A stretch of 64,000 bases of DNA from Mucilaginibacter sp. MD40 (lineage in GTDB: Bacteria > Bacteroidota > Bacteroidia > Sphingobacteriales > Sphingobacteriaceae), in contig NZ_NRSW01000001.1 of assembly GCF_002288635.1 (NCBI RefSeq), positions 443,190-507,189 of the forward strand, read 5' to 3'. How positions within the stretch are numbered: position 1 is the first letter of the stretch; every line of letters starts with the position of its first letter. Shown piece by piece: positions 1 to 8,884 of the stretch. The translations under genes and the position numbers were made by a program. The notes below the pieces were generated by a model. That model saw only the letters and a list, made by a program, of their open reading frames with translations. It ran no database searches and was not told where the DNA came from.

Positions 1-383
1 GCGGCATCGGCAACAGCAGCGCCTATTCTGTTTAAAATAACGTTCATCTGCAATATCCTGGAATAGCTGTTAGTGTACATAAAGTCGATTTGTGCCGGAT
101 TCCAGATGGACTGCTCCCACTGATAGGTTCTGCGATAAAAGTTATCGCCCATCCCATACTGCAAATCGGAAAGCTGCATGTCGTCCGTCATGAGGTCAAG
201 CGGAAAAAACTGTGTTCGTACCAGGGAATCGCTATTGAGCACTTCCTGGAAATCCTTGATCGTCGTGGGATTGACGGTTTGACTGGAAGGCGTGATCGCC
301 AGAAACTTCTTGCATCCGCAGCAAAAACTGCACAGTCCTAACAGCAGTAGGATGATCAATGAACCGGTGTGTGTTTTATACAT
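1..383 (-). CDS. susD: SusD/RagB-family outer-membrane lipoprotein, 5' part only
   Basis: The reading frame starts at the ATG whose complement is at 381-383 and runs off the left edge without a stop; 127 codons are visible. The N-terminus is a hydrophobic signal sequence followed by a lipoprotein cysteine and the residues GCKKFL, a very common start for SusD-like lipoproteins. Downstream residues such as DFQEVLNSD, the run of aromatic residues, and NVILNRI fit the helical TPR-like N-terminal part of SusD. SusD proteins sit on the outer membrane as a lid over the SusC transporter and bind the incoming glycan or peptide. The start lies 2 bases after the stop of the SusC gene at 386-4618, so the two are co-transcribed. 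The substrate cannot be told from this fragment. Confidence 0.88.
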   Translation of the reverse strand, partial: MYKTHTGSLIILLLLGLCSFCCGCKKFLAITPSSQTVNPTTIKDFQEVLNSDSLVRTQFFPLDLMTDDMQLSDLQYGMGDNFYRRTYQWEQSIWNPAQIDFMYTNSYSRILQMNVILNRIGAAVADA

Positions 384-385
384 TG

Positions 386-3300
386 CTAAAATGAGACATT
401 AATATTTAAAGAGTATTGTTTGGGAATTGGTAAACCGATCCGCCCGGCAGCGTCAACCGTAATGGGATCTACGTGATATGGATTCCTGGTCCAGACATAT
501 AGGTTCTGCGCAGTTAAGGCGATCGTACAGGCGCTCATTCCGATATGTTTAAGCATAGATGGGGGTAAATAGCAGCCGATCATCACTTCCTGTAACCTGA
601 CGTTATCGGCCGATACGATACTGTTTGTCCCGTTCTGTACCACAAATGCCCGGAAGCTGGTATTACTCGCATTATTGATATCGATACGCGGCACATCAGT
701 ATATCTTTCGTCACCGGGTTTCTGCCATCTATCGGTGATGAGGATGCTGTTCTCATTCGTATTGCTAGAAGGATAAGGAATATAAGTGCGCATTACGTGC
801 CCCAGGTTGAATACTAAAGAGGTCCTGGCGAAAAGCGACTTGTAACGGATGTCATGTATGAAGCCGCCGGTCCAGGGTGCCCTTGTCTTCCCGCTGTAAA
901 CAACACTTTTGGCAATAGTGCTACTGTCCAGCTTTGCGGTCACCTGACCGTCTTTGTTGTATATCTGGGGATCTCCCTGGTTGTTAAGGCCTGCGGATCT
1001 TACACTCCATAAGCTGGATACGTCGTAACCGTTGCGGTACATCGTCGTATAATCTACCGAACCGTAAAATACCGGGTCGGGTACGTTTTTGGCGATGTTC
1101 AGATTATAGGCGCCGTTTAACGTCACCTCATAGCTGAACACCGGGGTTTTGATCACTCTTACTTTGAAAAAGGCCTCGACACCTTTGTTGGTAATCGTGC
1201 TGTAAGTCACCTTTGCATTGGTACCGGTCGTTGGATCAGTCAGCGTTGCTGTAAAGTTATTTAAGCCGGAAGTCTGACGCTGGTAGTACCTTAAATCGAA
1301 GCTATAGGCATCGTCGTTGAGCCCCATTCTGGTGTATATTTCAAAATTTTTATTGTTTGGCGGCAATAACGAAAAACTGTTATTTATGGCCTGGCTGAAA
1401 GATCCATTATTAGCCACATTGGTGCCCATCACCAGGCCAAGTCCCTGGTAAGGGCTGATCGTTTCGACCTTAAATCCGATGTTAAATAAGTTTATCGTCT
1501 TAGAATGAAAAAACTTCTCATGACCGATGTCATACTCTCCACCGCCATTGATGGTCTTCTGCCCTTCCGGAGATTTGGCATATTCACCTTGAAAGCGAAG
1601 CAATCCGTGTCTGAGTTGACCACTAAGGCCTGCACTGATATAATGGAGCACCGTTGTTGACAGGCTGCTGTTATCCAAAGCTGCCGCTGTCGTACTCAAA
1701 TTGTTCAGATTACCCCGGTTAGTCTGTGTATTATAAGCCACATGAAAGGACAAGGTACTGTCGAGCATGCTGAAGGCGAGCCGTTGATACCAGTTCGTCG
1801 ATGACTGACCTTTTTGCTGGGTAGGCTGCAGGCCGTTGACCCATATCGCATAGTTGTCCCAAAGCGTCTGTTGATACCTGATATTAGAATAGGCTGCCGG
1901 GAGGTCCGGCAGTTTAAACCTGTCAATCCCCGTTTTCAGTGTGATATTTTTAAACAGGCCGGCGATTTTTTTAAATAACAGCGCCTCGCCACTGATTCCC
2001 GATGTGGAAAGCACGGAATAGGAAGAACTTTGTCCGTACAATGGGGAAAACACCGTATTGTAATTACCGGCAACTGTAAAGCGGTCTGCGTAATGATAGG
2101 TCAACGCCGCATTACCATTCAAATTTCGGTTTCTTGTCGTATCTCCGTTAATAGGACGAAGCAGTGTAGACGGATATACGCTGCCTGCAAAACTATTATT
2201 CAGCAGCACGTTATAATTACTGATCGCAGCGTTAGGGTCGGGCGAAGGCAGATATATCGGAGTGATTGTCGAAGCAGTGGTATTATAGCCGTATATCGTC
2301 GAGCTGTTTGGACGCAGGCTGCTTGTACTGGATGCACCCGCACCGATAGCCAGATCAAGGCGATGTTTTTTATAGGTTTTTGAATATCCAAGACCCGAAC
2401 GAATGTTCCATTGTTCGTCATGCCGGTTTCCGGGTTGCAGTACATCGCCCCACGGAACATAAAAATTCACCCCACTATCATGATACTCACCGTAGGTATT
2501 GACCAATTGACGGGCATAGCTTGATTGCTTTCCGTAAACGCTTGCCGTGGATCGTTGCTGCCCGTCGTAATAAAGGGATGTTGACCAGTTGAGTCCGGGT
2601 ATGACATCCCAGCTGAAATTTAAGCTTGTCCGCTTCTGATCCAGCCTGGAAATATTTTTATTGGCCCGGGCATCTTCCAGCAAGTTGACGCCGTTATTCA
2701 AGTACCCTTTGGACCTGATAACAGAATCCGCATAGGGCGAGAAATTACCGCTGTAATCGTATACATATCTTCCTTTACTATCCAGTAAAAGCTGATAAGG
2801 TTCAGTCACTGAGCTTGGACTGAAACTAAAGCCAGTTCTGCTTAATCCATTGGTATAATTGATGAGCCAATTGATACGAAGCCGCTTATTAAGCAGATTG
2901 AAACTATTGTTTAGGTTCAAGGTGATCGTTTTATTATAACCGCCCAGATCATGTGACCGGTCAGTAAGGTAATTGGTCAAAAAGTTGAATTTATAGACGT
3001 TGGTACCTCCGCTGATATTGAAGGTCTGATTCTGACTGTAGCGGTCCTGCTGAAGCAGATTAAGCTGCTGCTGGTTATCGAGCCGGCTTAGCGAATCAAA
3101 ACCTCGTGTATAAGCATCATTGGAGATCAAACCTAATCTTCTTCTTGCAAATAGCCTTTGAGCCGGCGTTACGTAATAAGTGAGGTCGGTGTAATTCGGG
3201 CTGAATACAGAGTCAATTGCCTTGACATAATTCAGGTAATCGGCAGTAGATGCCAATCGTAGCTTTTTGCGATCAAATTTAGATGCAGGTTCAAAATAAA

Positions 3301-4618
3301 AGTTTGCGCTGTAATTGACCTGCAATTGTCCTTTTCTGGCAGCCTTCGTTTTGATGATGATCAAACCATTATTGGCTCGAGAGCCCCATTTAACCAGTTC
3401 CCGCGGGTCCTTAACGACTTCAATAGTTTCTACATTTGTCATTGGATAATTGGCGGGAAAACCGTCCTGCGGAAATCCGTCAATCACCACCAGCATACCC
3501 GCGGTCGAACCGGCAAAACTGTTGGAGCCGCGAACCTGCGGCACCAGTGTACTCGTTGTTGTCGTTACGGTATTGATGTGAAAAAAATCGCTTATGTTTC
3601 TGGGAACATTCCGGCCACTTAAAAGCAAGTCGATGATCTGCTGCCCTCTTTCGCTGCCCTGATCCGCCAGGAATTCATCAACCGTCATTCTGATCACCCC
3701 CTGGTATGGCTGACCGTTAACAAATTGTTTGTAGACATCTACACTGGTTACCACCTTGGCACTGGAGGTATTTACTTGTAGGCTCAGTCCGGGTACGGTC
3801 CCCTGCAACACCTGCGCCAGACTCATATAACTGCGGTTCGTCAGGTCAACAAATTTATTAGGGTTGGTCTTAGCGTCGTTAGCAGAATGAATACTTACTT
3901 CGGAAAGAATAACTGTTTCTTCCTTCCCCTTCTTCATAATTACTTTAAGGTAGCTGGTATCGGTATAATTGACGGCTTGCTTAAGAAAACCAGAAGCCGA
4001 AAAAAAAATCATTCCGGTACTGTCGATTACCGGCAGACTGAATTTGCCGTTATCACCGCTGGTAATGTAGCTGTCAGCACCCTGAATTGATACTTTAACC
4101 CCTTTGAGCGGCAATTCATTCTCATCATAAACAACCCCGTGTATGCTGCCATGAAGGGAAAAGGCCGATGTTCCTCTTCTTGTTGTGTCTTGAACACCTT
4201 CTTTATCCATCTTCTTCACCGCAATGGTCTTGCCGAAAATCTGATAGGTGAATCCCCTTGAGGTCAGCAATTTTGAAAGCACCGTCCTTAATGGAATATT
4301 TTTAAAGTTTACGGATACAGTTACATCGTCGAGATCATTATTTTTAAGAAAAAAAACATAAGGTGTCTGCTCTTCAATGGACTTAAAAACCGATTTTATC
4401 GAAACCCTGTCTTGTTTTATCGTAATGTTTTGCCCTTTAGCAACTTGGGCAGCTGAAAGGACGGACAAAAATAACAGACACAAAATCAGAACCTTCAAAT
4501 AACCAGCCCTCAGGAAAAACTGGTCATCGATAGCTGATCCGGTCATAGCGCAGCCCGCGCGGTGGTGTAAAATTTCTGTTCGCTTCCGTTTAAGGCAGCG
4601 ACTCCTTGTAAAAATCAT
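386..4618 (-). CDS. susC: SusC/RagA-type TonB-dependent outer-membrane receptor with STN domain
   Basis: This 1410-residue protein has a hydrophobic signal segment near residues 40-62. A secretin/TonB short N-terminal (STN) domain follows at about 65-135, then a carboxypeptidase-regulatory-like beta-sandwich at about 155-235 (GVVYDENELPLKGVKVSI). The plug lies at about 255-430 (LVVIDGFPQDGF, IEVVKDPRELVKWG) and the rest is a beta-barrel ending in the aromatic terminus NVSF. Receptors with an STN domain typically signal to a FecR anti-sigma factor; a fecR gene lies 152 bases upstream, with an ECF sigma gene beyond it. Energised import of an oligosaccharide, peptide or chelate is the family role; the substrate is unknown. 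The first ATG gives an unusually long charged leader, so a downstream start such as M25 is possible. It probably forms an operon with the SusD gene that follows. Confidence 0.9.
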   Translation of the reverse strand: MIFTRSRCLKRKRTEILHHRAGCAMTGSAIDDQFFLRAGYLKVLILCLLFLSVLSAAQVAKGQNITIKQDRVSIKSVFKSIEEQTPYVFFLKNNDLDDVTVSVNFKNIPLRTVLSKLLTSRGFTYQIFGKTIAVKKMDKEGVQDTTRRGTSAFSLHGSIHGVVYDENELPLKGVKVSIQGADSYITSGDNGKFSLPVIDSTGMIFFSASGFLKQAVNYTDTSYLKVIMKKGKEETVILSEVSIHSANDAKTNPNKFVDLTNRSYMSLAQVLQGTVPGLSLQVNTSSAKVVTSVDVYKQFVNGQPYQGVIRMTVDEFLADQGSERGQQIIDLLLSGRNVPRNISDFFHINTVTTTTSTLVPQVRGSNSFAGSTAGMLVVIDGFPQDGFPANYPMTNVETIEVVKDPRELVKWGSRANNGLIIIKTKAARKGQLQVNYSANFYFEPASKFDRKKLRLASTADYLNYVKAIDSVFSPNYTDLTYYVTPAQRLFARRRLGLISNDAYTRGFDSLSRLDNQQQLNLLQQDRYSQNQTFNISGGTNVYKFNFLTNYLTDRSHDLGGYNKTITLNLNNSFNLLNKRLRINWLINYTNGLSRTGFSFSPSSVTEPYQLLLDSKGRYVYDYSGNFSPYADSVIRSKGYLNNGVNLLEDARANKNISRLDQKRTSLNFSWDVIPGLNWSTSLYYDGQQRSTASVYGKQSSYARQLVNTYGEYHDSGVNFYVPWGDVLQPGNRHDEQWNIRSGLGYSKTYKKHRLDLAIGAGASSTSSLRPNSSTIYGYNTTASTITPIYLPSPDPNAAISNYNVLLNNSFAGSVYPSTLLRPINGDTTRNRNLNGNAALTYHYADRFTVAGNYNTVFSPLYGQSSSYSVLSTSGISGEALLFKKIAGLFKNITLKTGIDRFKLPDLPAAYSNIRYQQTLWDNYAIWVNGLQPTQQKGQSSTNWYQRLAFSMLDSTLSFHVAYNTQTNRGNLNNLSTTAAALDNSSLSTTVLHYISAGLSGQLRHGLLRFQGEYAKSPEGQKTINGGGEYDIGHEKFFHSKTINLFNIGFKVETISPYQGLGLVMGTNVANNGSFSQAINNSFSLLPPNNKNFEIYTRMGLNDDAYSFDLRYYQRQTSGLNNFTATLTDPTTGTNAKVTYSTITNKGVEAFFKVRVIKTPVFSYEVTLNGAYNLNIAKNVPDPVFYGSVDYTTMYRNGYDVSSLWSVRSAGLNNQGDPQIYNKDGQVTAKLDSSTIAKSVVYSGKTRAPWTGGFIHDIRYKSLFARTSLVFNLGHVMRTYIPYPSSNTNENSILITDRWQKPGDERYTDVPRIDINNASNTSFRAFVVQNGTNSIVSADNVRLQEVMIGCYLPPSMLKHIGMSACTIALTAQNLYVWTRNPYHVDPITVDAAGRIGLPIPKQYSLNINVSF

Positions 4619-4688
4619 TAGTTTTGTTGTGTTTAGGGGGGCTTACAGAATCAAGTCAAATTCATCGTGCCCTGCCTCAATCATTACG

Positions 4689-4719
4689 CCGGAATGTGTT
4701 CCACCACATTCCGGTTTTT
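4689..4719 (+). terminator. Perfect 10-bp hairpin with T-run between fecR and susC
   Basis: CCGGAATGTG and its exact complement flank a six-base loop and are followed by TTTTT on the plus strand. The geometry is that of a rho-independent terminator, but it reads against the direction of fecR and susC. In the fecR-to-susC transcript it would be a hairpin without a U-run. It could stop antisense transcription or act as an mRNA structure in the susC leader. Confidence 0.5.
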
Positions 4720-4770
4720 CTTTGAAGGACAAGGCGGGTGTTATAGAGTCAAAATTTCTTCATACGCGGC

Positions 4771-5907
4771 TTATTGAATGATTAAAACATATTTATTAAA
4801 GGCATTTCGGGAAACTTTGAGATTGATGCCACTGTAGTGCAACAACTCAATCAGTTGTCCGAGGCTGATGTCCTGCGGTATTTTACCGGTGAAACTGATC
4901 TGGCTGATTTTATCAGTACCTTCCACACTTAAACCATACCAGGCTCCTATCCTGCTGATGGTCTCGGTGGTATTTTCACCGTCAAATACAAAATAACCAT
5001 CCTTCCAGCGGCTGATGGCGGCTGCATCTACGTTGGACACCGATAATTTGTTGTTTTTTAAAAAGGCTTGTTGGTTAGGTTTTATGACGACAGGATCAAA
5101 GTTCTTATCGACAGGTGTAATCCTCACCGATCCCTCCATTAGCGTTGTTTTAACAGAAGATTTACCAGTCATACTTACATTAAATTTAGTACCCAGTACG
5201 GTGATGGTCTGGTGGTCAGTTTTTACAAAAAACCGGGAATGCTGCTGCGTTTTCTGTACTTCAAAAAAGGCTTCCCCAAATAACTCCACATGTCGATCTC
5301 CGTTATCGAAAGCAATCGGAAAAACCAGTCTGGAACTGGAATTAACGGCTATGCGTGTGCCGTCAGTCAACTGAATCCGGCATTGAGACGAGGCAGGCGT
5401 CTGCAAGGATATCTGCTTAATTGACGCATTGCCAGGCTTTCCGGAAAGAATCAAAAGACCGGTACTGTCTTTCCTGATAAACATGCCGTTGCCAATAGCG
5501 ATCGCCCGCCCCACCTTCATGGTGTTGGAAGCAAGCAAATGGCCGTTCGGCAGCGTGAGTTCTGTCTTTTCATTGACAGGTTTGATGCCATTCAGCGCAG
5601 TGGTATTGAGCGGAGTCTCCTTTAAGGAAAACAGGACAAAACCTATCGCTACCGCTAGTAAGGCGGCCACACCGATAATCGGATACAACTTTTTATAAAT
5701 CGGATCCTGTTGCGCAAAACCCATCTCATTAAATAAACGTTTTCTTACCCTTAGACGTGACTTTTTGATGTTATCGGCAGAAAGGTCAGCATTATGGTCT
5801 CCAGATAATTGTTCATACCAATCATAAATTTCCTTGCGATCATTGGAAGTCTCTTCCAAGCGAAGATATTTAGAGAGTAAGGACAGAAGTTTATTATTTT
5901 TAGGCAT
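4771..5907 (-). CDS. fecR: FecR-family anti-sigma factor
   Basis: This is an inner-membrane regulator that couples an outer-membrane receptor signal to an ECF sigma factor. From the ATG at 5907 the protein has 378 residues. It has a cytoplasmic segment of about 80 residues, one membrane span (LYPIIGVAALLAVAIGFVLF), a FecR periplasmic domain, and a C-terminal DUF4974-like segment (GYFVFDGENTTETISRIGAWYG) that is typical of Bacteroidota FecR. An upstream in-frame start at 5964 would add 19 residues without family character, so I prefer MPKNNK. The gene precedes the STN-containing SusC gene on the same strand, which suggests they work together. The candidate partner sigma factor is encoded divergently at 6154-6735, whereas fecI and fecR are normally co-directional. 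Confidence 0.88.
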   Translation of the reverse strand: MPKNNKLLSLLSKYLRLEETSNDRKEIYDWYEQLSGDHNADLSADNIKKSRLRVRKRLFNEMGFAQQDPIYKKLYPIIGVAALLAVAIGFVLFSLKETPLNTTALNGIKPVNEKTELTLPNGHLLASNTMKVGRAIAIGNGMFIRKDSTGLLILSGKPGNASIKQISLQTPASSQCRIQLTDGTRIAVNSSSRLVFPIAFDNGDRHVELFGEAFFEVQKTQQHSRFFVKTDHQTITVLGTKFNVSMTGKSSVKTTLMEGSVRITPVDKNFDPVVIKPNQQAFLKNNKLSVSNVDAAAISRWKDGYFVFDGENTTETISRIGAWYGLSVEGTDKISQISFTGKIPQDISLGQLIELLHYSGINLKVSRNAFNKYVLIIQ

Positions 5908-6153
5908 TGAAATACAATTGCATGGGTGCTTATAACTACAAGTAGCAATTTCCGACCACAGCACCTATACGTATTGGGATTTTTTTTTAAATAATTTCCA
6001 AACACCCGCTTATTTAGTGATGATTAGTTGTTTATTTACCTAAATTTTATCCAGAACCATAAATTTTTTATCATACCCGTCAAATTTTCTGTATTTTCAA
6101 AAAAATAGTTTGTTAATTATAAGTTATTAATGTTATTCAGATGACGCCCCAAC

Positions 6154-6735
6154 ATGTATAAAGTAAATAGCGATGCTTATGAACGATTGTTGCCTTTAAT
6201 CGCCGCTGGTGATCAGCATGCATTTTCCGAACTTTACGAGATATTCTATCCGACACTTTTGAGACATGTCATCCAGAAGGTCAATAGCCTTTCTGCCGCT
6301 GAAGACATTCTTCACGACCTTTTCCTGAGCATCTGGAAAACCCGCGAAAGAATTACGGAAATTGACTCCCTGCCCGCCTATCTTTTTACGTCATGCCGTT
6401 ATCTCATTATTTCATCAATTAAAAAAAAACAGCTTGAATTTGTTCATGAAGAGAATTATGATGAACATCCCGATACTGAACGATCCATTGAAGAAAAATT
6501 GTATTACCGGTATCTCCTTGATATTGTAAATGAAGAAATTGAGCGCTTACCGGAAAAATGTAAAGAAGTATTTAAGTTGAGCAGAATTGAATGTAAAACG
6601 AATAAAGAAATTGCACTTCACTTGCACATTTCAGAGTCAACAGTTGAAAACCAAATTAACAAAGCTTTAAAAAGGCTGAAATTTATTACGAAAGACATCC
6701 TGATAATAATTGCCTTCATCAACATGATTAAATAG
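6154..6735 (+). CDS. ECF sigma factor (FecI/RpoE type)
   Basis: The 193-residue protein has region 2 at about residues 25-95 (ILHDLFLSIWKTRERI, LPAYLFTSCRYLIIS) and region 4 at about 130-180 (ERLPEKCKEVFKLSRIE, then TNKEIALHLHISESTVENQI, a helix-turn-helix). There is no region 1 or 3, so this is an extracytoplasmic-function sigma factor of the family found with FecR in Bacteroidota. It would direct RNA polymerase to the susC/susD promoter once released by FecR. It is transcribed away from fecR across a 246-base AT-rich gap. No promoter motif could be assigned with confidence. Confidence 0.9.
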   Translation: MYKVNSDAYERLLPLIAAGDQHAFSELYEIFYPTLLRHVIQKVNSLSAAEDILHDLFLSIWKTRERITEIDSLPAYLFTSCRYLIISSIKKKQLEFVHEENYDEHPDTERSIEEKLYYRYLLDIVNEEIERLPEKCKEVFKLSRIECKTNKEIALHLHISESTVENQINKALKRLKFITKDILIIIAFINMIK

Positions 6736-6772
6736 ACAAGCCTGATCTGCTTCGGTACGGCGACATTGTTTA

Positions 6773-7061
6773 TTGCCAGCTAGATGGTCGGTCATCACTT
6801 GCGCGGAGCAATTGCACCTTTCTCCAAACTATTATGGCGATATGGTCAAGAAGGAGATCGGCAAAACAGCTTCGGAATATATTCAGCTAAAAGTAATGGC
6901 TATTGCCAAAGAAAAAATACTGGACGTAAACCGGTCCATCAGTGAAATTGCTTACGACCTACCTGGGGTTCAGATACCCTGCCCATTTTACAAGGACGTT
7001 TAAAAAAAGTACAGGTATCACACCGCTCGAGTACAGATCGCTTAATCGAGGGCTGACTTAG
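6773..7061 (+). pseudogene. AraC-family regulator remnant, HTH domain frameshifted
   Basis: The first frame reads an AraC-type HTH half (CAEQLHLSPNYYGDMVKKE, GKTASEYIQ, SISEIAYDL) and then runs into a stop at 7001-7003. A shifted frame from 6963 continues with the expected second HTH half (LGFRYPAHFTRTFKKSTG, ITPLEYRSLNRG) to a stop at 7059-7061. The break coincides with a tandem ACCT ACCT at 6957-6964, so a 4-base duplication explains the frameshift. The N-terminal ligand-binding half is missing altogether and no good start codon exists (TTG at 6773). This is a dead, truncated regulator, possibly once linked to the neighbouring receptor system. Confidence 0.8.
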
Positions 7062-7406
7062 GACTTCAAGTCTCTACTTTTGCATCGAGAAATTTTATAA
7101 TAAACAAAATCAATCAGTTTTGTCATAACAGTCGCAAACTAGCAACATACTTTATGTTCATTTGTAAGGTTGGTTTTAATATTTAAGACCTACTTCCTCG
7201 GGCATCGACAACCAAACCTCATTGAACGCTTTGAATATTTTCAGCGTCCGCCTAAGTTGATATGGCTTAAGGTTATGTCAGTATATCAATTCTGATCAGT
7301 AGCGAGCAGATCTAATGGTCAGATTTATTTTGACTGATTGAAGACATATTTAAATGAAACTATCCTATTGCCATTTTTGCCGGAATAATGGTTCAGTTGA
7401 TTTTAA
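7062..7406. other. Intergenic stretch, nothing recognised
   Basis: These 345 bases are AT-rich and lie between the AraC remnant and the terminator at 7407. No coding frame with family character, repeat or RNA was seen on either strand. Confidence 0.4.
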
Positions 7407-7440
7407 GCTAAAAAGGTGACTTCACAGTCACCTTTTTAGC
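7407..7440 (-). terminator. Rho-independent terminator after the beta-helix lipoprotein gene
   Basis: A perfect 15-bp inverted repeat (GCTAAAAAGGTGACT and its complement) surrounds a four-base loop. It lies 8 bases beyond the stop of the lipoprotein gene at 7449. The stem itself carries CTTTTTAGC on both strands, so it may work in both directions. Confidence 0.8.
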
Positions 7441-7448
7441 TTATTCGG

Positions 7449-8873
7449 TTAATGCTGGTTACCTGAACCATTTAACTGGTAACAGCCAAGATCTGCACCC
7501 GGTGGTGTGGGATCAGATAAACCATAAATTTTATTCAACGGTACCAAAATTAAAGGTTGTATGCCAGTATTTCCTTTTCCGATCAGCGGCGAATTGGCCT
7601 GCAGGCGGAAGTTGAAGTTACCCACTGCGCTATAATCGGCCAGGGCATGGCCTGAAGTCGGTAAAGGAAAGTTCAGGAACATCGGGTTATTAAGCCTTAC
7701 CACATCGCTACCATCATAGATACTTCCGGGCTTGTAGGTAGCCGGCAGGTATTTAGCCGAGGTTGTAATCGAAGGGATGTCTGTTGCCTGTGGCTGAGTG
7801 ATGTAACCGGTAGGATAAAATTGGTTGGCAACACTTACCGAGTCTGCATACTGAAAATTATTTCCGTAAGTAAGGTGTGCAACATCTGCTGCGGGGCTGC
7901 CTACTACACGGAAACCATATTTACAGTTAATGGCCACGTTATTATAAAATGCACCCGCAGCGCCTTCCTCAAAATTAATACATCCCCCCCTGCCGCTTTG
8001 AACCTGGCGGTAACCACCACTGATAAACGTATTATTATACATCACTACGTTAGTCTGCGGTGCGCCTGTGGCCTGGCCCTTGTTAGATGCTTTCTGTCCG
8101 TTGGTGGCGGTACCAATGAATAGATTGTAAGCCATTGTACCTGTTGTACCTCCCTTTACATTCAGGCAGTCGCCGCCATGAACACCATTCTTTTCAAATG
8201 TGTTACGGAAAATAGCGATTTTTCCGGCTGATATCCTGATTGGGTCATCCACTCCGCCATAAAGCCAGGAATCTTCCATCACAAAATTGCCTTTATAGTT
8301 AGCAAAAAGTATACTGTACTGGTTTCCTGCACCTGAACTTGCGATAGTTGATGTGGCGCTGCCTTCTGTATAACCGGCGTATTCAATATGTGTCCAACGT
8401 AAAACCATTAGGTTACAGTTTGGGCCGCCAATAATCCCTTTCCAGTGACCAGCATAAGCAGAGTCTGCCGATGCAGCAACACCGCCCGGCGCATCATTCT
8501 TAACCATACCAGGGGCTGTAATGTAATTGGGCTGATCTTTTGATCCATTACTCACCAGGGTACCGAGTACGATGATGCTACTGCGCGAGCCCATATTAAT
8601 TCGTACCCCTGGTTGCAAAAATAAAGTGTCTGCAGGATTAATAACCAAGTCGCAACCGGCTCCTACGGTGTATGTTTTGCCTGATAACATGGTTCCCTTT
8701 ACGGGAACTACAGAACTGCCGCCACCGCATGACAAAGGTTGTTTATCACTTACAGGATTTGCCGCAGGAGGCGTATAGGTATAAATATCGGTATGTTCAC
8801 CTTTCCATTTCTGGCAGGAGGTAATAAAAAATGCAACAGTGATGCTGAGGATAAATGTCAAAAATCGTTTCAT
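7449..8873 (-). CDS. Beta-helix lipoprotein beside a TonB receptor
   Basis: The 474-residue protein begins with a signal peptide ending in a lipobox (FFITSC, cysteine at about residue 20), so it is probably anchored to the outer membrane. The body is rich in Gly, Asn and short hydrophobic strands (VINPADTLFLQPGVRINMG, SIIVLGTLVSNG, WKGIIGG, VMYNNTFISGG). This resembles right-handed parallel beta-helix proteins. No catalytic motif was recognised. The gene starts 11 bases after the TonB-receptor gene at 8885-11743, so they form one operon. A surface partner or substrate-binding role for that receptor is a reasonable inference. The secreted phosphoesterase upstream hints at phosphorus-containing ligands, but this is not proven. 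Confidence 0.75.
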   Translation of the reverse strand: MKRFLTFILSITVAFFITSCQKWKGEHTDIYTYTPPAANPVSDKQPLSCGGGSSVVPVKGTMLSGKTYTVGAGCDLVINPADTLFLQPGVRINMGSRSSIIVLGTLVSNGSKDQPNYITAPGMVKNDAPGGVAASADSAYAGHWKGIIGGPNCNLMVLRWTHIEYAGYTEGSATSTIASSGAGNQYSILFANYKGNFVMEDSWLYGGVDDPIRISAGKIAIFRNTFEKNGVHGGDCLNVKGGTTGTMAYNLFIGTATNGQKASNKGQATGAPQTNVVMYNNTFISGGYRQVQSGRGGCINFEEGAAGAFYNNVAINCKYGFRVVGSPAADVAHLTYGNNFQYADSVSVANQFYPTGYITQPQATDIPSITTSAKYLPATYKPGSIYDGSDVVRLNNPMFLNFPLPTSGHALADYSAVGNFNFRLQANSPLIGKGNTGIQPLILVPLNKIYGLSDPTPPGADLGCYQLNGSGNQH

Positions 8874-8884
8874 TTGATCGGAGA

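Noticed and set aside
5015..5374. Open frame antisense to fecR
   Set aside because: It has no family character and lies opposite a well-supported fecR gene; it reflects the codon composition of that gene.
6773..7003. A functional short regulator of 76 residues
   Set aside because: The continuing HTH half lies in another frame right after a 4-base duplication, so it is a truncated pseudogene.
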